A stretch of DNA of 64,000 nt. Source: Streptomyces sp. TS71-3. GTDB taxonomy: Bacteria > Actinomycetota > Actinomycetes > Streptomycetales > Streptomycetaceae. A program made the position numbers and the translations under genes. The notes beneath the pieces were generated by a model, which was given only the letters and a program-made list of their open reading frames with translations, did no database searches and was not told where the DNA came from. Positions within the stretch are counted from its first letter, which is position 1; each line of letters begins with the position of its first letter. This document shows positions 1-8,760 of this stretch, piece after piece. Location: the NCBI RefSeq assembly GCF_018327685.1, contig NZ_BNEL01000003.1:2542001-2606000 (forward strand), given 5' to 3'.

Positions 1-1
1 T

Positions 2-1240
2 GTGCCGACGGAGGCCGAGCAGACGCTGTGCTCGGCTTTTCACGGCGCCCGCGTGACCAGCGAGGTCGGCTCGCTGCGCCGGGTGCTCGTGCACCGGCCC
101 GGCGAAGAACTGGAGCGGCTGCTCCCGGACAACCACCGGGACCTGCTGTTCGACGACATCCCCTGGCTCCACGCCGCCCAGGCGGAGCACGACACCTTCA
201 CCTCCCTGCTGCGCGGCGAGGGCGCCGAGGTGGTCGAACTGACCACCGTGCTCGCCGCCGCGCTGGCCGACCCCGGGGCCCGCGAGGAACTGGCCACCGC
301 GGCAGCGGACGGAGGGCGGCTCGGCCGGCCGCTGGCCGCGGCCGTGCGGCAGCACCTGCTGGAAGCCGAGGCGGGGCCTCTGGCGCGGCGTCTGCTCCGG
401 GGTATCACCCTCGGCGAACTCCAGGAGTGGGCCCCGCACCGGACCCGGTACGCGCTGGCGGCATCCACCAGGCCACCCGAGTGGTTCGTCCTCCCGCCCC
501 TGGTCAACTCCCTCTTCGTGCGCGACAGCAGCAGCTGGATCGACGGTGTCTGCGGCACCCACCACATGTCGTCGGCGGCCCGCTTCTTCGAGGGCCGGCA
601 GTTGAGGACCGTGATGCGGGTCGCGGGCGCCGACGATGTCTGGGCCGGGGCCACGCCGCCCGTCGCCATGGAAGGCGGCGACCTGCTGCTGCTCGGCGAG
701 GGCTGCGTCCTCATCGGCATCGGGGAACGCACCACCCCGGCGGCCGCCGAGGCGTTCGCGCAGCGGCTCCTCACCACCGGCGCGGCACGCCGGGTGTTCG
801 GGGTGATCATGCCGCGGGAGCGGCAGAGCATGCACCTCGACACCGTCATGACGATGGTGGACCGGGAGACCTTCCTCGTCAGCAACGTGCACGAACAGCG
901 CTGCCACTACGTCGAACTCTCCCTGGCCCGGCAGGGCGAGGTCAGGGCCGTGCCGCTCGACGACCCGTTCGCCTCCTTCGCCGGGGCCCTCGGCCTGCCC
1001 GCCCTGCGGCGGGTGGAGACCGGCGGCGACGACTTCGGGACCCGCAGGGAGCAGTGGAGCGACTCGGCGAACGTCCTGGCCCTGCGCCCCGGAACGGTCG
1101 TGGCCTACGACCGCAACACGGTGGCCAACCAGCGGCTCGACGAGGCGGGCATCGAGGTGCTCGTCATTCCCAGCTCGGAGCTCATCCGCGGCAGGGGCGG
1201 CCCGCACTGCCTGACCTGCCCGCTGCTGCGAGACCGCTGA
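2..1240 (+). CDS. arcA: Arginine deiminase
   Basis: This encodes a 412-residue arginine deiminase, which hydrolyses L-arginine to L-citrulline and ammonia in the cytosol. Family signatures are in order: the substrate loop LFVRDSSSW near residue 170, the EGGD motif near 224, the HLDT motif near 278, and the catalytic cysteine in GGPHCLTCPL near 402. Length matches the family. The GTG at the second base of the window gives a natural N terminus (the usual SEVGxLRxVxVHRPG block starts at about residue 20), but the ribosome binding site lies outside the window, so the start could be further upstream. No ornithine carbamoyltransferase or carbamate kinase gene follows; a methyltransferase does. An energy-yielding arc operon is therefore not supported from what is visible. 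Confidence 0.9.
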   Translation: MPTEAEQTLCSAFHGARVTSEVGSLRRVLVHRPGEELERLLPDNHRDLLFDDIPWLHAAQAEHDTFTSLLRGEGAEVVELTTVLAAALADPGAREELATAAADGGRLGRPLAAAVRQHLLEAEAGPLARRLLRGITLGELQEWAPHRTRYALAASTRPPEWFVLPPLVNSLFVRDSSSWIDGVCGTHHMSSAARFFEGRQLRTVMRVAGADDVWAGATPPVAMEGGDLLLLGEGCVLIGIGERTTPAAAEAFAQRLLTTGAARRVFGVIMPRERQSMHLDTVMTMVDRETFLVSNVHEQRCHYVELSLARQGEVRAVPLDDPFASFAGALGLPALRRVETGGDDFGTRREQWSDSANVLALRPGTVVAYDRNTVANQRLDEAGIEVLVIPSSELIRGRGGPHCLTCPLLRDR

Positions 1241-1354
1241 ACGCGCGTAACGGCAGCGGACGGCACCGGACCGGACCACCGGGCGAGCACGAGGAATCAC
1301 AGGAAATCCCAAGGAATCACAAGGAATGCAGGCAAACACAGAAAAAGGAGCATC

Positions 1355-2224
1355 ATGACACTCTCACCCCAACGCGCCGCCCACGACGGCCGGTCCACGG
1401 CCACGATCACGCCGCCGCCCGACGAGCAGAAGGACACCGTCCGGTCGGTCTACCAGCGCGTCGCCGAGGAGTACGACGAGCGGATTCCCGGCGCCGGACC
1501 CTCGGACGACATGTTCACCGAGGCGGAGCGTGACTTCCTGCTGAAGCAGATCCGCCCGGGGGAGGACGTCCTCGACGTGGGATGCGGAACCGGACGGTTC
1601 ACCGTCCCGATGGCGGCCGCGGGAGCGCGGGTGAGCGGGCTGGACATCTCCGCCCCCATGCTGGACGTGGCGCGGCGCAAGCTGGAGGCCGAGAACGTCA
1701 CGGCCGACCTGCGGGAGGGGGACATGGCGAGGATGCCGTTCCCCGACGCGTCGTTCGACACGGTCAGCAGCATGCTGGCGCTGATGCACCTGCCGCTTGA
1801 GGACCGCCCCGCGGTGTTCGCCGAGATCCAGCGGGTGCTGCGGCCCGGCGGAAGGATGCTGCTGGGCGTGAAGAACTCCCTCTTCGAGCAGCTCTTCAAG
1901 GGCGACCGGTTCGCCTCGGTGGACGTCACCGACGTCGAGGACAAGCAGCTGCGGTTCACCGGGACCCGCAGCGGCGAGGAGTACACCGCGCCCTGGTACA
2001 GCTTCAGCCCGCACGAGCTGGAGACCCTGTTCGCCCGGGAGGGCATGCGGGTGACGCAGATGCGGGGCAACTCGCCGATCGCCGTGTGGCTGGCCGACGA
2101 GGTGCTGCGCGACCCGGGCATCGCCTCGCTGGTCACCCGCGCTGAGCGGCTGCTGGGCACGGTGCCGCCGTTCAATCACTTCGGGTACCACCTGCTGGTC
2201 GAGGCGGTGAAACCGCGCGTCTGA
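1355..2224 (+). CDS. Class I SAM-dependent methyltransferase
   Basis: A 289-residue methyltransferase of the Methyltransf_11/25 type. The SAM-binding motif I reads VLDVGCGTGRF near residue 72, followed by an acidic residue ending strand 2 (SGLDIS) and a motif with PFPDASFD near 129. An AAGGAG ribosome binding site sits just before the ATG. The 114-bp leader from the arginine deiminase gene is unusually A-rich and contains near-repeats of AAGGAATCAC. Co-direction and the short gap suggest one transcript with the deiminase, but the methyl acceptor cannot be read from sequence. A strong hairpin follows the gene. Confidence 0.85.
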   Translation: MTLSPQRAAHDGRSTATITPPPDEQKDTVRSVYQRVAEEYDERIPGAGPSDDMFTEAERDFLLKQIRPGEDVLDVGCGTGRFTVPMAAAGARVSGLDISAPMLDVARRKLEAENVTADLREGDMARMPFPDASFDTVSSMLALMHLPLEDRPAVFAEIQRVLRPGGRMLLGVKNSLFEQLFKGDRFASVDVTDVEDKQLRFTGTRSGEEYTAPWYSFSPHELETLFAREGMRVTQMRGNSPIAVWLADEVLRDPGIASLVTRAERLLGTVPPFNHFGYHLLVEAVKPRV

Positions 2225-2246
2225 GACGACGCCGCCCACGCGTGAC

Positions 2247-2299
2247 GGGAGCCCCGGGGCAGGGGCCGGGAGAGTTCGGCCCCTCGCCCCGGGGCTCCC
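2247..2299. terminator. Strong hairpin, probable terminator
   Basis: The arms at 2247-2260 and 2286-2299 are a perfect 14-bp inverted repeat beginning GGGAGCCCCGGGGC. Inner arms AGGGGCC (2261-2267) and GGCCCCT (2278-2284) extend the stem. There is no T-tract, which is usual in high-GC actinobacteria. It lies 23 bp after the methyltransferase stop. Confidence 0.75.
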
Positions 2300-2377
2300 A
2301 CGTGTGCGGGCGCGGCGGACGCTCGTCCGGGCCCTGGGTCCCGTTCCGGCAATCGGGCCCTCCAAGCGGAAGCGATC

Positions 2378-2455
2378 GGACCGTCCGTCTCGTACTGGCG
2401 ATTGGACGGTCCGTCTCGTACTGGCGATCGGGCCGCCCTCCCGTACCGGCGATCT
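2378..2455. repeat. Three tandem 26-bp repeats upstream of the MarR gene
   Basis: Copies lie at 2378-2403, 2404-2429 and 2430-2455. The first two are almost identical, sharing the core TCCGTCTCGTACTGGCGAT; the third is degenerate. The array ends about 45 bp before the MarR start at 2501, where operator iterons would be expected. A regulatory role is inferred from position only. Confidence 0.8.
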
Positions 2456-2500
2456 GATTATGGGGTTTTCGTTCCCGCCGTCCGGGGGTATGCAGAGTGC

Positions 2501-3235
2501 ATGGGTGCTTCGACGACCGGTTCATCCACGCCTGCCACACCCCCCACGCCCGCCACGCCTGCCGAGCTGAGAACGTCCAACCTGCTGGGTGCGGCCTCCC
2601 TGGCGCTGAGCGACCTCCTGCTGAGCGGGGTCACCGCCGCGACGCAGACCAGCCGCAGCGGTGCCGCCGCCCTCGTCGTCCTCGCCGGCGCACCCGGCGT
2701 GAGCGTCACCGAGCTCGGCCGCCGTATCCAGCTCAGCCAGTCCGCGGCCACGCGCATGGTCGAGAACCTCGAAAAGCAGGGTCTGGTCTCCCGGAAGAGC
2801 TCGTGGGCGAACTGGGTCGGCCTTCACCTCACCGAGCTCGGAACGCGCGCGGCCCAGGAACTGCTGGGTGCCCGCCGTCAGGCGCTCGCCACCGCGGTGA
2901 GCACCCTCGACGAGGACGAGCAGCGCCAGCTCGACACGCTCCTGGGCAAGCTGCTTGCCGAGCTGTGCCACGAACCGGGCGACGCCGACCGGCTCTGCCG
3001 CCTGTGCGACCGGCTCGCCTGCGTCGCGCAGGACGCCGTCTGCCCGGTCGGCGAGGCCGATCGCCGGCTGCACGGGCCGTCGGACGGCGGGACAACGGGC
3101 CGCGACGGCGGCACGGCCGGCACGGACGGCGCGGCTTCCGGCCAGCGCCCCGCGGCGCGCTCCGGCGCCCGGCGGCCGGCGGCGCGGGGCCCGGACTCCA
3201 CCGGGCGCCCCAAGGGGCCACCCCATGCCGGCTGA
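2501..3235 (+). CDS. MarR-family transcriptional regulator with C-terminal cysteine cluster
   Basis: A 244-residue protein with a MarR winged-helix domain at about residues 20-150; the recognition helix region reads LGRRIQLSQSAATRMVENLE. It continues into a cysteine-rich stretch (one Cys in ELCHEPG, then CRLCDRLAC and CPVG) and a disordered Ala/Gly/Arg tail. The chosen ATG is preceded by a G-rich site; an in-frame start 33 codons upstream would translate through the tandem repeat and is unlikely. The stop overlaps the start of the following transporter gene by 11 bp, suggesting translational coupling and a regulator-exporter pair. The cysteine cluster could bind metal or sense redox state; the ligand is unknown. 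Confidence 0.85.
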   Translation: MGASTTGSSTPATPPTPATPAELRTSNLLGAASLALSDLLLSGVTAATQTSRSGAAALVVLAGAPGVSVTELGRRIQLSQSAATRMVENLEKQGLVSRKSSWANWVGLHLTELGTRAAQELLGARRQALATAVSTLDEDEQRQLDTLLGKLLAELCHEPGDADRLCRLCDRLACVAQDAVCPVGEADRRLHGPSDGGTTGRDGGTAGTDGAASGQRPAARSGARRPAARGPDSTGRPKGPPHAG

Positions 3236-4091
3236 CGCCCTGGCCCTGCTGTCCGCGCTCTGCTTCGGCCTGGCCCACTTCGGCAACGGCCTGCTGGCCC
3301 GCCGCGCCCCCGGGGCGTCGGTGGCCTTCTTCGGGCAGCTCGGGGGCACCGCACTCGTCCTGGTGCTGGCCTTGTTCGCCGCCGCCCCGCATCCCGGCGA
3401 TCCGGCGTCGCTCGGGTGGGGTGTGCTCTCCGGGCTGGGTACCGGGGTCGGTGTGGCCTTCCTCTACCGGGGCCTCGGGCACGGGCGGTTCAGCGTCGTC
3501 GTGCCGCTCAGCGACGTGGCCGCCGTCGCCCTTCCCGTCCTCGTCTCAGTGGCGCTCCTGGGCGACCGGCCGAACGCGGTGGCGTGGATCGGGATCGCGC
3601 TGTCGCCGTTCGCGCTGTGGCTGGTCTCGCGCTCCCGCAGCGCTGATGCCGGCTCCTCGGGCGTCCCCGCCGCCGAACGCACGGCCTCGGGCGCCCGCGA
3701 GGGACTGATCGCCGGCGCGGGCTTCGCGCTCCAGTTCATCGCGCTGGGCCGGGCGGATCCGGACGCCGGAATGTGGCCGCTCGTCGCCAGCAGGATCGCC
3801 TCGCTGATCGCCATCCTGCCGATGGTGTCGTTCAGGCCCGGCCGGCTGCGCCTGCCGGGCCGGCTCGCCTGGCTGTCCGCGGGCGCGGGGTCGCTGGGCA
3901 CCATCGCGATCGTCCTGTACACGCTGGCCACCCGCGAGCAGCTTCTCTCCCTCGCCGTGGTCCTCACCGCCCTCTACCCGGCCATCCCCGTCCTGCTCGG
4001 GGTGACGCTGCTCCGCGAGCATCTGACCAGGGCCCAGCTGGTGGGCCTGCTGTGCGCGGGCGGGGCGCTCGCCCTCATCTCCCTCGGGTGA
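3225..4091 (+). CDS. EamA/DMT-family transporter
   Basis: A 288-residue integral membrane protein with about ten hydrophobic segments in two similar halves, the usual layout of the drug/metabolite transporter superfamily (EamA domains). The second half has the typical ending in which a short helix reading LVGLLCAGGALALISL closes the protein. Its ATG lies inside the end of the MarR gene, so expression is probably coupled to that regulator. Export of a small metabolite or toxic compound is likely, but the substrate is not evident. Confidence 0.85.
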   Translation: MPADALALLSALCFGLAHFGNGLLARRAPGASVAFFGQLGGTALVLVLALFAAAPHPGDPASLGWGVLSGLGTGVGVAFLYRGLGHGRFSVVVPLSDVAAVALPVLVSVALLGDRPNAVAWIGIALSPFALWLVSRSRSADAGSSGVPAAERTASGAREGLIAGAGFALQFIALGRADPDAGMWPLVASRIASLIAILPMVSFRPGRLRLPGRLAWLSAGAGSLGTIAIVLYTLATREQLLSLAVVLTALYPAIPVLLGVTLLREHLTRAQLVGLLCAGGALALISLG

Positions 4092-4364
4092 ACACGGCGC
4101 CTTCCGGATGAGTACGGCACCTCCCGGTGGATGCGGCACCCTCTGGGTGCGTCATGTACCCGGGCCCACCCCGCTCGTCGCGACGCGGTTTACCGGGCGT
4201 GGCGGGGTGCACACCCCTCACATGCCCGCAGAAGCGGACAACCTCGCGGTCGATGTCCTGCTGATCATCGCTCGGCGGATGTTCACACGGCGTTGGTCTC
4301 CACTCGCTTCCATGGGCGGGTTGCCCCCCACCCCCGCCCATGTGTGCCCATGCGAGGAGCCTCC

Positions 4365-6443
4365 ATGTCCCCCGAGTCGATCACCACCACGGCCGAGTCC
4401 GAACGCGCCGGCAGGCCTGAGATGGCGAACGGCACCAGCCGCCGCCGGTTCCTCCACGGCGCGGGGGTCGCCACCGGAGCGCTGGTGCTCTCAGGGACCG
4501 CCGGGGTGGGCGGCGCCTACGCCGCTCCGAAGCCGAAGCCCGTCCTGCCCAGGGGCTTCAAGGGTGACATGTCCGACCTGAGGCATGTCGTCATCCTGAC
4601 GCAGGAGAATCGTTCCACTGACCACTATTTCGGCACGTTCCCCGGCGTGCGCGGCTTCAACGACAAGCAGGCGCTGCGCTTCCAGGACGGCACCACCGTC
4701 TTCCAGCAGAAGGACGGCAAGGGCGCCATCGTCACCCCGAAGGTCGACGACGGGGCCTGGGGCAACGACCACGGAGCGTGGGGCGACCTCGACCACCGCA
4801 AGTGGGACCTGTGGGTGCAGCACAACGGCGCCAGCTGCATGAACTACCACAGCGACGGCTACATGAGCTTCTACCACGCGGTCGCCGCCCAGTACACCAT
4901 CGCCGACCAGAACTTCTGCTCCGAGTTCGGGCCGACCGACCCGAACCGGAAGTATCTGTGGAGCGGTACGGCGGGCAGCGAGACGGGCAACACGGACGAG
5001 TCCAACTACTCCCGGCCCTGGACCACGGTGGCCGAGCAGCTCCAGCAGGCCGGCATCGACTGGCGGCTCTACTCCGACAACAGCGGAGACGGGCGGCAGG
5101 GCTACATCAGCACCTGGGTCGGCGACTACGGCGACAACGAGCTGAAGTACTTCAAGGGCTTCGACCCGGAGGGGCTGAGCGCCGACGACCCCAAGCTGCA
5201 GCCCGGTACCGGCCTGATCTGGCGCGGCAACGCCACGTACTACTCCGGCATGACCTCGCCGAGCGACGACTCCGAGGCGAACCTCGACGCCGTCCTCAAG
5301 AGCCTGCACGACGCCTGCCGGCCGGGCGCGGAGCACCCGCTGCCGGCGGTCTCCTGGATCGTGGCGCCGTACGGCTGGTCCGAGCACCCGAGCGCGGACA
5401 CCCTGCACGGCGAGCGCTACGTCAAGAAGGTGCTCGACATCCTGCAGGGCAACCCCGAGATCTGGGACCACACCCTCTTCATCCTCAACTACGACGAGAA
5501 CGACGGGAAGTTCGACCACGTGCTGCCGCCGTTCCCCGAGGCGGGCACGGCGGGCGAGTACACCGGCGACTACCCGCTCGGCTTCGGTCCGCGGGTGCCG
5601 ATGCTGCTGGTCTCGCCGTGGTCCCGCGGCGGCTACGTGGCCTCGGAGGTCTTCGACCACACGTCGACGATCAAGTTCCTGGAGGTCTGGTCCGCCCACC
5701 TCGGCAAGCCGTTCCGCTGCCCCAACATCAGCGACTGGCGGCGCTCGATCGCGGGCGACCTGACCAGCGCGCTCGACTTCGCCCACCCGCAGACGGGGCC
5801 GGCCGTCCTCCCGGACCCGCTCGCCGAGCGGCCGGTGTCGATCCCCACCGACCACATGAAGGCGCGACCGCTGAGCTTCCACCCGCACGCGACGATCTCG
5901 GAGGACCGCGCGTCGGGGACGGTCACCGCCCGGATGACCATGGCCGGCGGCCCGAAGGACAAGGCCCTGAGCTTCCAGGTCTTCCCCGACGACTACCAGG
6001 CGTTCTCCAGCACGCCGTTCACCGTCACCGCCCGCCAGGCGCGCGAGTACACCTGGGACGCCATGGCCACCGACGGCAAGTACGCGTTCTCGATCTACTC
6101 CAACGACGGCTTCGTACGCTCCTTCGCCGGCCGGATCGCGCCCGCCGGGCAGAAGGACGGCGCCCTCCCGCGCGTGGAGGCCGACCTGCTGAAGGGCGAG
6201 GGCACCAAGCAGGCCCAGGTGAGGCTCACGCTGCACAACGACGGCAGCAAGCCGGTGCAGTACACGCTCACCGCCAACGACCACCTCACTCGCACCCAGA
6301 AGGTCACGGTGGCCCCCGGCAAGAAGGAGGCCGTCATGTGGCCGGCCCAGCAGGGCCACTACGACGTGATCCTCACCGCCGGCACCGACGCCGCCTGGAC
6401 GCAGCGTTACGCCGGCCGGATCGCCACCGCCAAACGGGCCTGA
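4365..6443 (+). CDS. Phosphocholine-specific phospholipase C, TAT-secreted
   Basis: A 692-residue secreted phospholipase C of the phosphoesterase family (PF04185), which cleaves phosphatidylcholine-type lipids to diacylglycerol and a phosphorylated head group. The ATG at 4365 has a GAGGAG site five bases upstream; an in-frame ATG at 4350 is the alternative. A twin-arginine signal (SRRRFLHG, residues about 25-32) leads to a probable cleavage after AYA near residue 52. Catalytic-domain landmarks are TQENRSTDHYFGTFPGVRGF near residue 80, CSEFGPTDPNRKYLW, YDENDGKFDHV and HTSTIKFLEVW. Two C-terminal beta domains of the bacterial phospholipase C type follow from about residue 500. It stands alone, with no chaperone gene beside it. 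Confidence 0.93.
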   Translation: MSPESITTTAESERAGRPEMANGTSRRRFLHGAGVATGALVLSGTAGVGGAYAAPKPKPVLPRGFKGDMSDLRHVVILTQENRSTDHYFGTFPGVRGFNDKQALRFQDGTTVFQQKDGKGAIVTPKVDDGAWGNDHGAWGDLDHRKWDLWVQHNGASCMNYHSDGYMSFYHAVAAQYTIADQNFCSEFGPTDPNRKYLWSGTAGSETGNTDESNYSRPWTTVAEQLQQAGIDWRLYSDNSGDGRQGYISTWVGDYGDNELKYFKGFDPEGLSADDPKLQPGTGLIWRGNATYYSGMTSPSDDSEANLDAVLKSLHDACRPGAEHPLPAVSWIVAPYGWSEHPSADTLHGERYVKKVLDILQGNPEIWDHTLFILNYDENDGKFDHVLPPFPEAGTAGEYTGDYPLGFGPRVPMLLVSPWSRGGYVASEVFDHTSTIKFLEVWSAHLGKPFRCPNISDWRRSIAGDLTSALDFAHPQTGPAVLPDPLAERPVSIPTDHMKARPLSFHPHATISEDRASGTVTARMTMAGGPKDKALSFQVFPDDYQAFSSTPFTVTARQAREYTWDAMATDGKYAFSIYSNDGFVRSFAGRIAPAGQKDGALPRVEADLLKGEGTKQAQVRLTLHNDGSKPVQYTLTANDHLTRTQKVTVAPGKKEAVMWPAQQGHYDVILTAGTDAAWTQRYAGRIATAKRA

Positions 6444-6575
6444 CCGGCCGGGACATCCCTGGCGACGGCGACCGTCCTGGCCGCCGTCGCCGGCGTGCTC
6501 GCCGACCCCGTCGATCCGGGCCTGACGGTCGGTCGAGCGCCATCACCGCTCGACGCCTTGAGTATGGTGCGGACC

Positions 6576-6989
6576 ATGACTGAGCACGACGATCGACAGG
6601 CCCGCTTCGAGCGGGGAATGGCACTGCTCGACGAGGTCAGCGGGGGACAGGGCCAGGGTGTCATGGACTCGCTCGCCGACGTCTCGCCCGAGCTGGCGCG
6701 GCAGATCGTGGCCTGGGGTTTCGGTGAGATCTACGCCCGGCCGCAGCTCGTGCCGAGGGACCGGCAGCTGGTCACCATCGGCATCCTCACCGCCCTCGGC
6801 GGCTGCGAGCCCCAGCTGCGCCTGCACATCAACACGGCGCTCAACGTCGGCGTCGAGCCCGTCGAGATCATCGAGGCGCTGTTGCAGTCCGCCGGCTACT
6901 GCGGCTTTCCGCGTGCGATCAACGCGACCAACGTCGCCAAGGAGGTCTTCGCGGAGCGCGGCCTGCTGCCAGTGGAGGGGACGCGGTGA
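6576..6989 (+). CDS. Carboxymuconolactone decarboxylase-family protein
   Basis: A 137-residue all-helical protein of the CMD/AhpD superfamily. Typical family text is IGILTALGGCEPQLRLHI followed by EIIEALLQSAGYCGFPRA. A function as a gamma-carboxymuconolactone decarboxylase or a thiol-dependent peroxidase relative is possible; there is no CxxC pair, so AhpD-like peroxidase activity is not supported. The ATG at 6576 is preferred over ATG 6564; TATGGT seven bases before it could be a -10 element for a leaderless message. It sits between a phospholipase gene and a convergent oxidoreductase. Confidence 0.85.
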   Translation: MTEHDDRQARFERGMALLDEVSGGQGQGVMDSLADVSPELARQIVAWGFGEIYARPQLVPRDRQLVTIGILTALGGCEPQLRLHINTALNVGVEPVEIIEALLQSAGYCGFPRAINATNVAKEVFAERGLLPVEGTR

Positions 6990-7002
6990 TCGGGGTTCCC
7001 CC

Positions 7003-7686
7003 TCAGTAGCCGACGGTGAAGCGGCGTTGGATGTGGCGGGGCACCTCGATCTCGTCGAGGATCGCCACGGCCAGGTCCTCGGCCGAGATCCCGGTGGTGC
7101 CGCCGGCCTGTACCAGCAGGGCGTCTCCTCCCACCCGGAAACGGCCGGTGCGTCCGCCCGGCACGACCTGTCCCGCTGAGGGGCTCAGGTAGGTCCAGTT
7201 GCGGTTGGACAGCCGGTGGAGGTTCAGCGCCTCACGGTGTGCGGCGACGACCTTCGCGTACTCCGGGGGGACACCCAGCCTCTCGGGCAGTGTCTCGGCG
7301 AAGCCCTCGACGTCCATCACCTGGAGCCCGGGCCTCAGTTCCAGGCTGCCCGCACCGCCGACCACGATGACCCGGGTCGCCGGGTGCTGTTCAAGCGCGG
7401 TCAGCAGAGCGCGCGCCACCAGCGGAAACGTGCCGGCGTTGGCGATCGTCGAGGGGAGGTCGTGACCCACGTTGATCGCATTGACGACGACATCGAGCCC
7501 CGCCACGCCTGCCCCGATGCCGTCCGCATCGAGGATGTCGACGGTCTTCCAGGTCACGGTTCCGGATTCGGCCGGGATTCCCGCCTCCGTGCGGGTGAAG
7601 GCCGTGACGCGGTGCCCGCGGCTCACCGCCTCGTCGAGGACCTTGCCGCCGATGGTCCCGGACGCACCGAGGATGCCTGTCTCCAT
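7003..7686 (-). CDS. NAD(P)-binding oxidoreductase, NmrA/atypical SDR type
   Basis: A 227-residue single-domain Rossmann protein beginning with the dinucleotide motif GILGASGTIGGKVL. It has the short atypical-SDR architecture (NAD(P)H-binding, PF13460) without the classical YxxxK pair. The TNV-type segment VVNAINVGHDLP fits the family. It lies 55 bp downstream of another SDR gene on the same strand, so the two may be co-transcribed under the divergent XRE-type regulator. Substrate unknown; quinone or flavin reductase-like activity is common in relatives. Confidence 0.82.
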   Translation of the reverse strand: METGILGASGTIGGKVLDEAVSRGHRVTAFTRTEAGIPAESGTVTWKTVDILDADGIGAGVAGLDVVVNAINVGHDLPSTIANAGTFPLVARALLTALEQHPATRVIVVGGAGSLELRPGLQVMDVEGFAETLPERLGVPPEYAKVVAAHREALNLHRLSNRNWTYLSPSAGQVVPGGRTGRFRVGGDALLVQAGGTTGISAEDLAVAILDEIEVPRHIQRRFTVGY

Positions 7687-7741
7687 GAGCTGACTCCCAC
7701 TGAGAACTGGGTGATGACTGATTCCGGACCCGTCGGAAGAC

Positions 7742-8569
7742 TCAGACCTTCTCCCCGACCGGAGCGTGCAGGAGGGACTCCCAGCGGTCGAGTTCGGCCA
7801 GGCGGGAGCGCAGGGACCGCCGGATGCCCTCGACGGCGTCCGCGCCGACGGCCAGGCGCAGGGGCGGCTCTTCCATCGCTGTGACGGCCATGATCGCGTC
7901 CGCCACCCTCTCCGCGTCGCCGAACGCCGAAGGCGGCTGCGCGGAGAAGTCCGTGAGGAACTTCCCGACCGTCGGCGCGTACGCGTCGTCCGGGGCGACG
8001 ACGTGGAGGCTGGTGGCGAACTCGGTCGCGAAGACGCCGGGTTCGACGATGGTGACCTTGGCGCCCGTCGGTGCGAGTTCGAGGGCGAGGGCTTCGCTGG
8101 CCAGTTCCACGGCGGCCTTGGAGGCCGAGTACAGGCCAGAGGAGGCCCACGCCAGCTGGCCGTTCATCGAGGACATCTGGACGATCCGGCCGCGGGACGC
8201 GCGCAGCGCCGGGAGCGTGGCGCGCAGGACGGCGAGGTTGGCCAGCACGTTGGTCTCGAAGATCGCCCGCGCCTTGCCGGCGTCGATCTGCTCGACGGAG
8301 CCGAACAGCCCGTAGCCGGCGTTGTTCACCAGGACGTCAAGACCGCCCGCCGTCCGCACGGCGTCGGCGAGGAACTGCTCCGTACCGTCCGCCGTGATGT
8401 CCACCTCGATCGTGGTGAGCTTGCCCTGCGTGGCGTGGTCCGCGAGCTCGGCGAGCCGGTCGCGGCGGCGGCCTACGGCGATCACGTGGGCGCCGGCGGC
8501 GAGCGCGCGCTCGGCGACCAGCCGGCCGAAGCCCGAGGTCGCGCCTGTGATGAGCCAGGTTGAAGTCAT
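7742..8569 (-). CDS. Classical short-chain dehydrogenase/reductase
   Basis: A 275-residue classical SDR. The cofactor motif GATSGFG is at residues 9-15, NNAG at 82-85, the catalytic serine in SSMNG near 133, and the YSASK pair with Tyr147 and Lys151. An arginine-rich stretch after strand 2 (GRRRDRL) favours NADP(H). ATG at 8569 is preceded by AGGGGG on the minus strand. It is divergent from an XRE/MmyB-type regulator 191 bp away, a very common Streptomyces arrangement in which the regulator controls the reductase. Substrate unknown. Confidence 0.9.
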   Translation of the reverse strand: MTSTWLITGATSGFGRLVAERALAAGAHVIAVGRRRDRLAELADHATQGKLTTIEVDITADGTEQFLADAVRTAGGLDVLVNNAGYGLFGSVEQIDAGKARAIFETNVLANLAVLRATLPALRASRGRIVQMSSMNGQLAWASSGLYSASKAAVELASEALALELAPTGAKVTIVEPGVFATEFATSLHVVAPDDAYAPTVGKFLTDFSAQPPSAFGDAERVADAIMAVTAMEEPPLRLAVGADAVEGIRRSLRSRLAELDRWESLLHAPVGEKV

Positions 8570-8760
8570 GTCGGAAACCCCCTGGAGAGGGCCGTGCGGT
8601 GGGCACGGCATTCGGGTGCGGGACCCCGGCCGGCGTCCCGGGGCCCAGGAAACCGCCGGCAGAGGCCTCCGGAGGCCCCGGAACCGGCCCGCCCCTTCCT
8701 CGGATCCGGAGGGCCACCTTCGCCGCGACACGCCGCTCCGGCAGGAGGGACCATGGAGGT

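Noticed and set aside
4282..4302. Possible PHO box upstream of phospholipase C (GTTCACACGGCGTTGG)
   Set aside because: Only the first half resembles GTTCACC; the second 11-base unit does not, so phosphate control is not supported.
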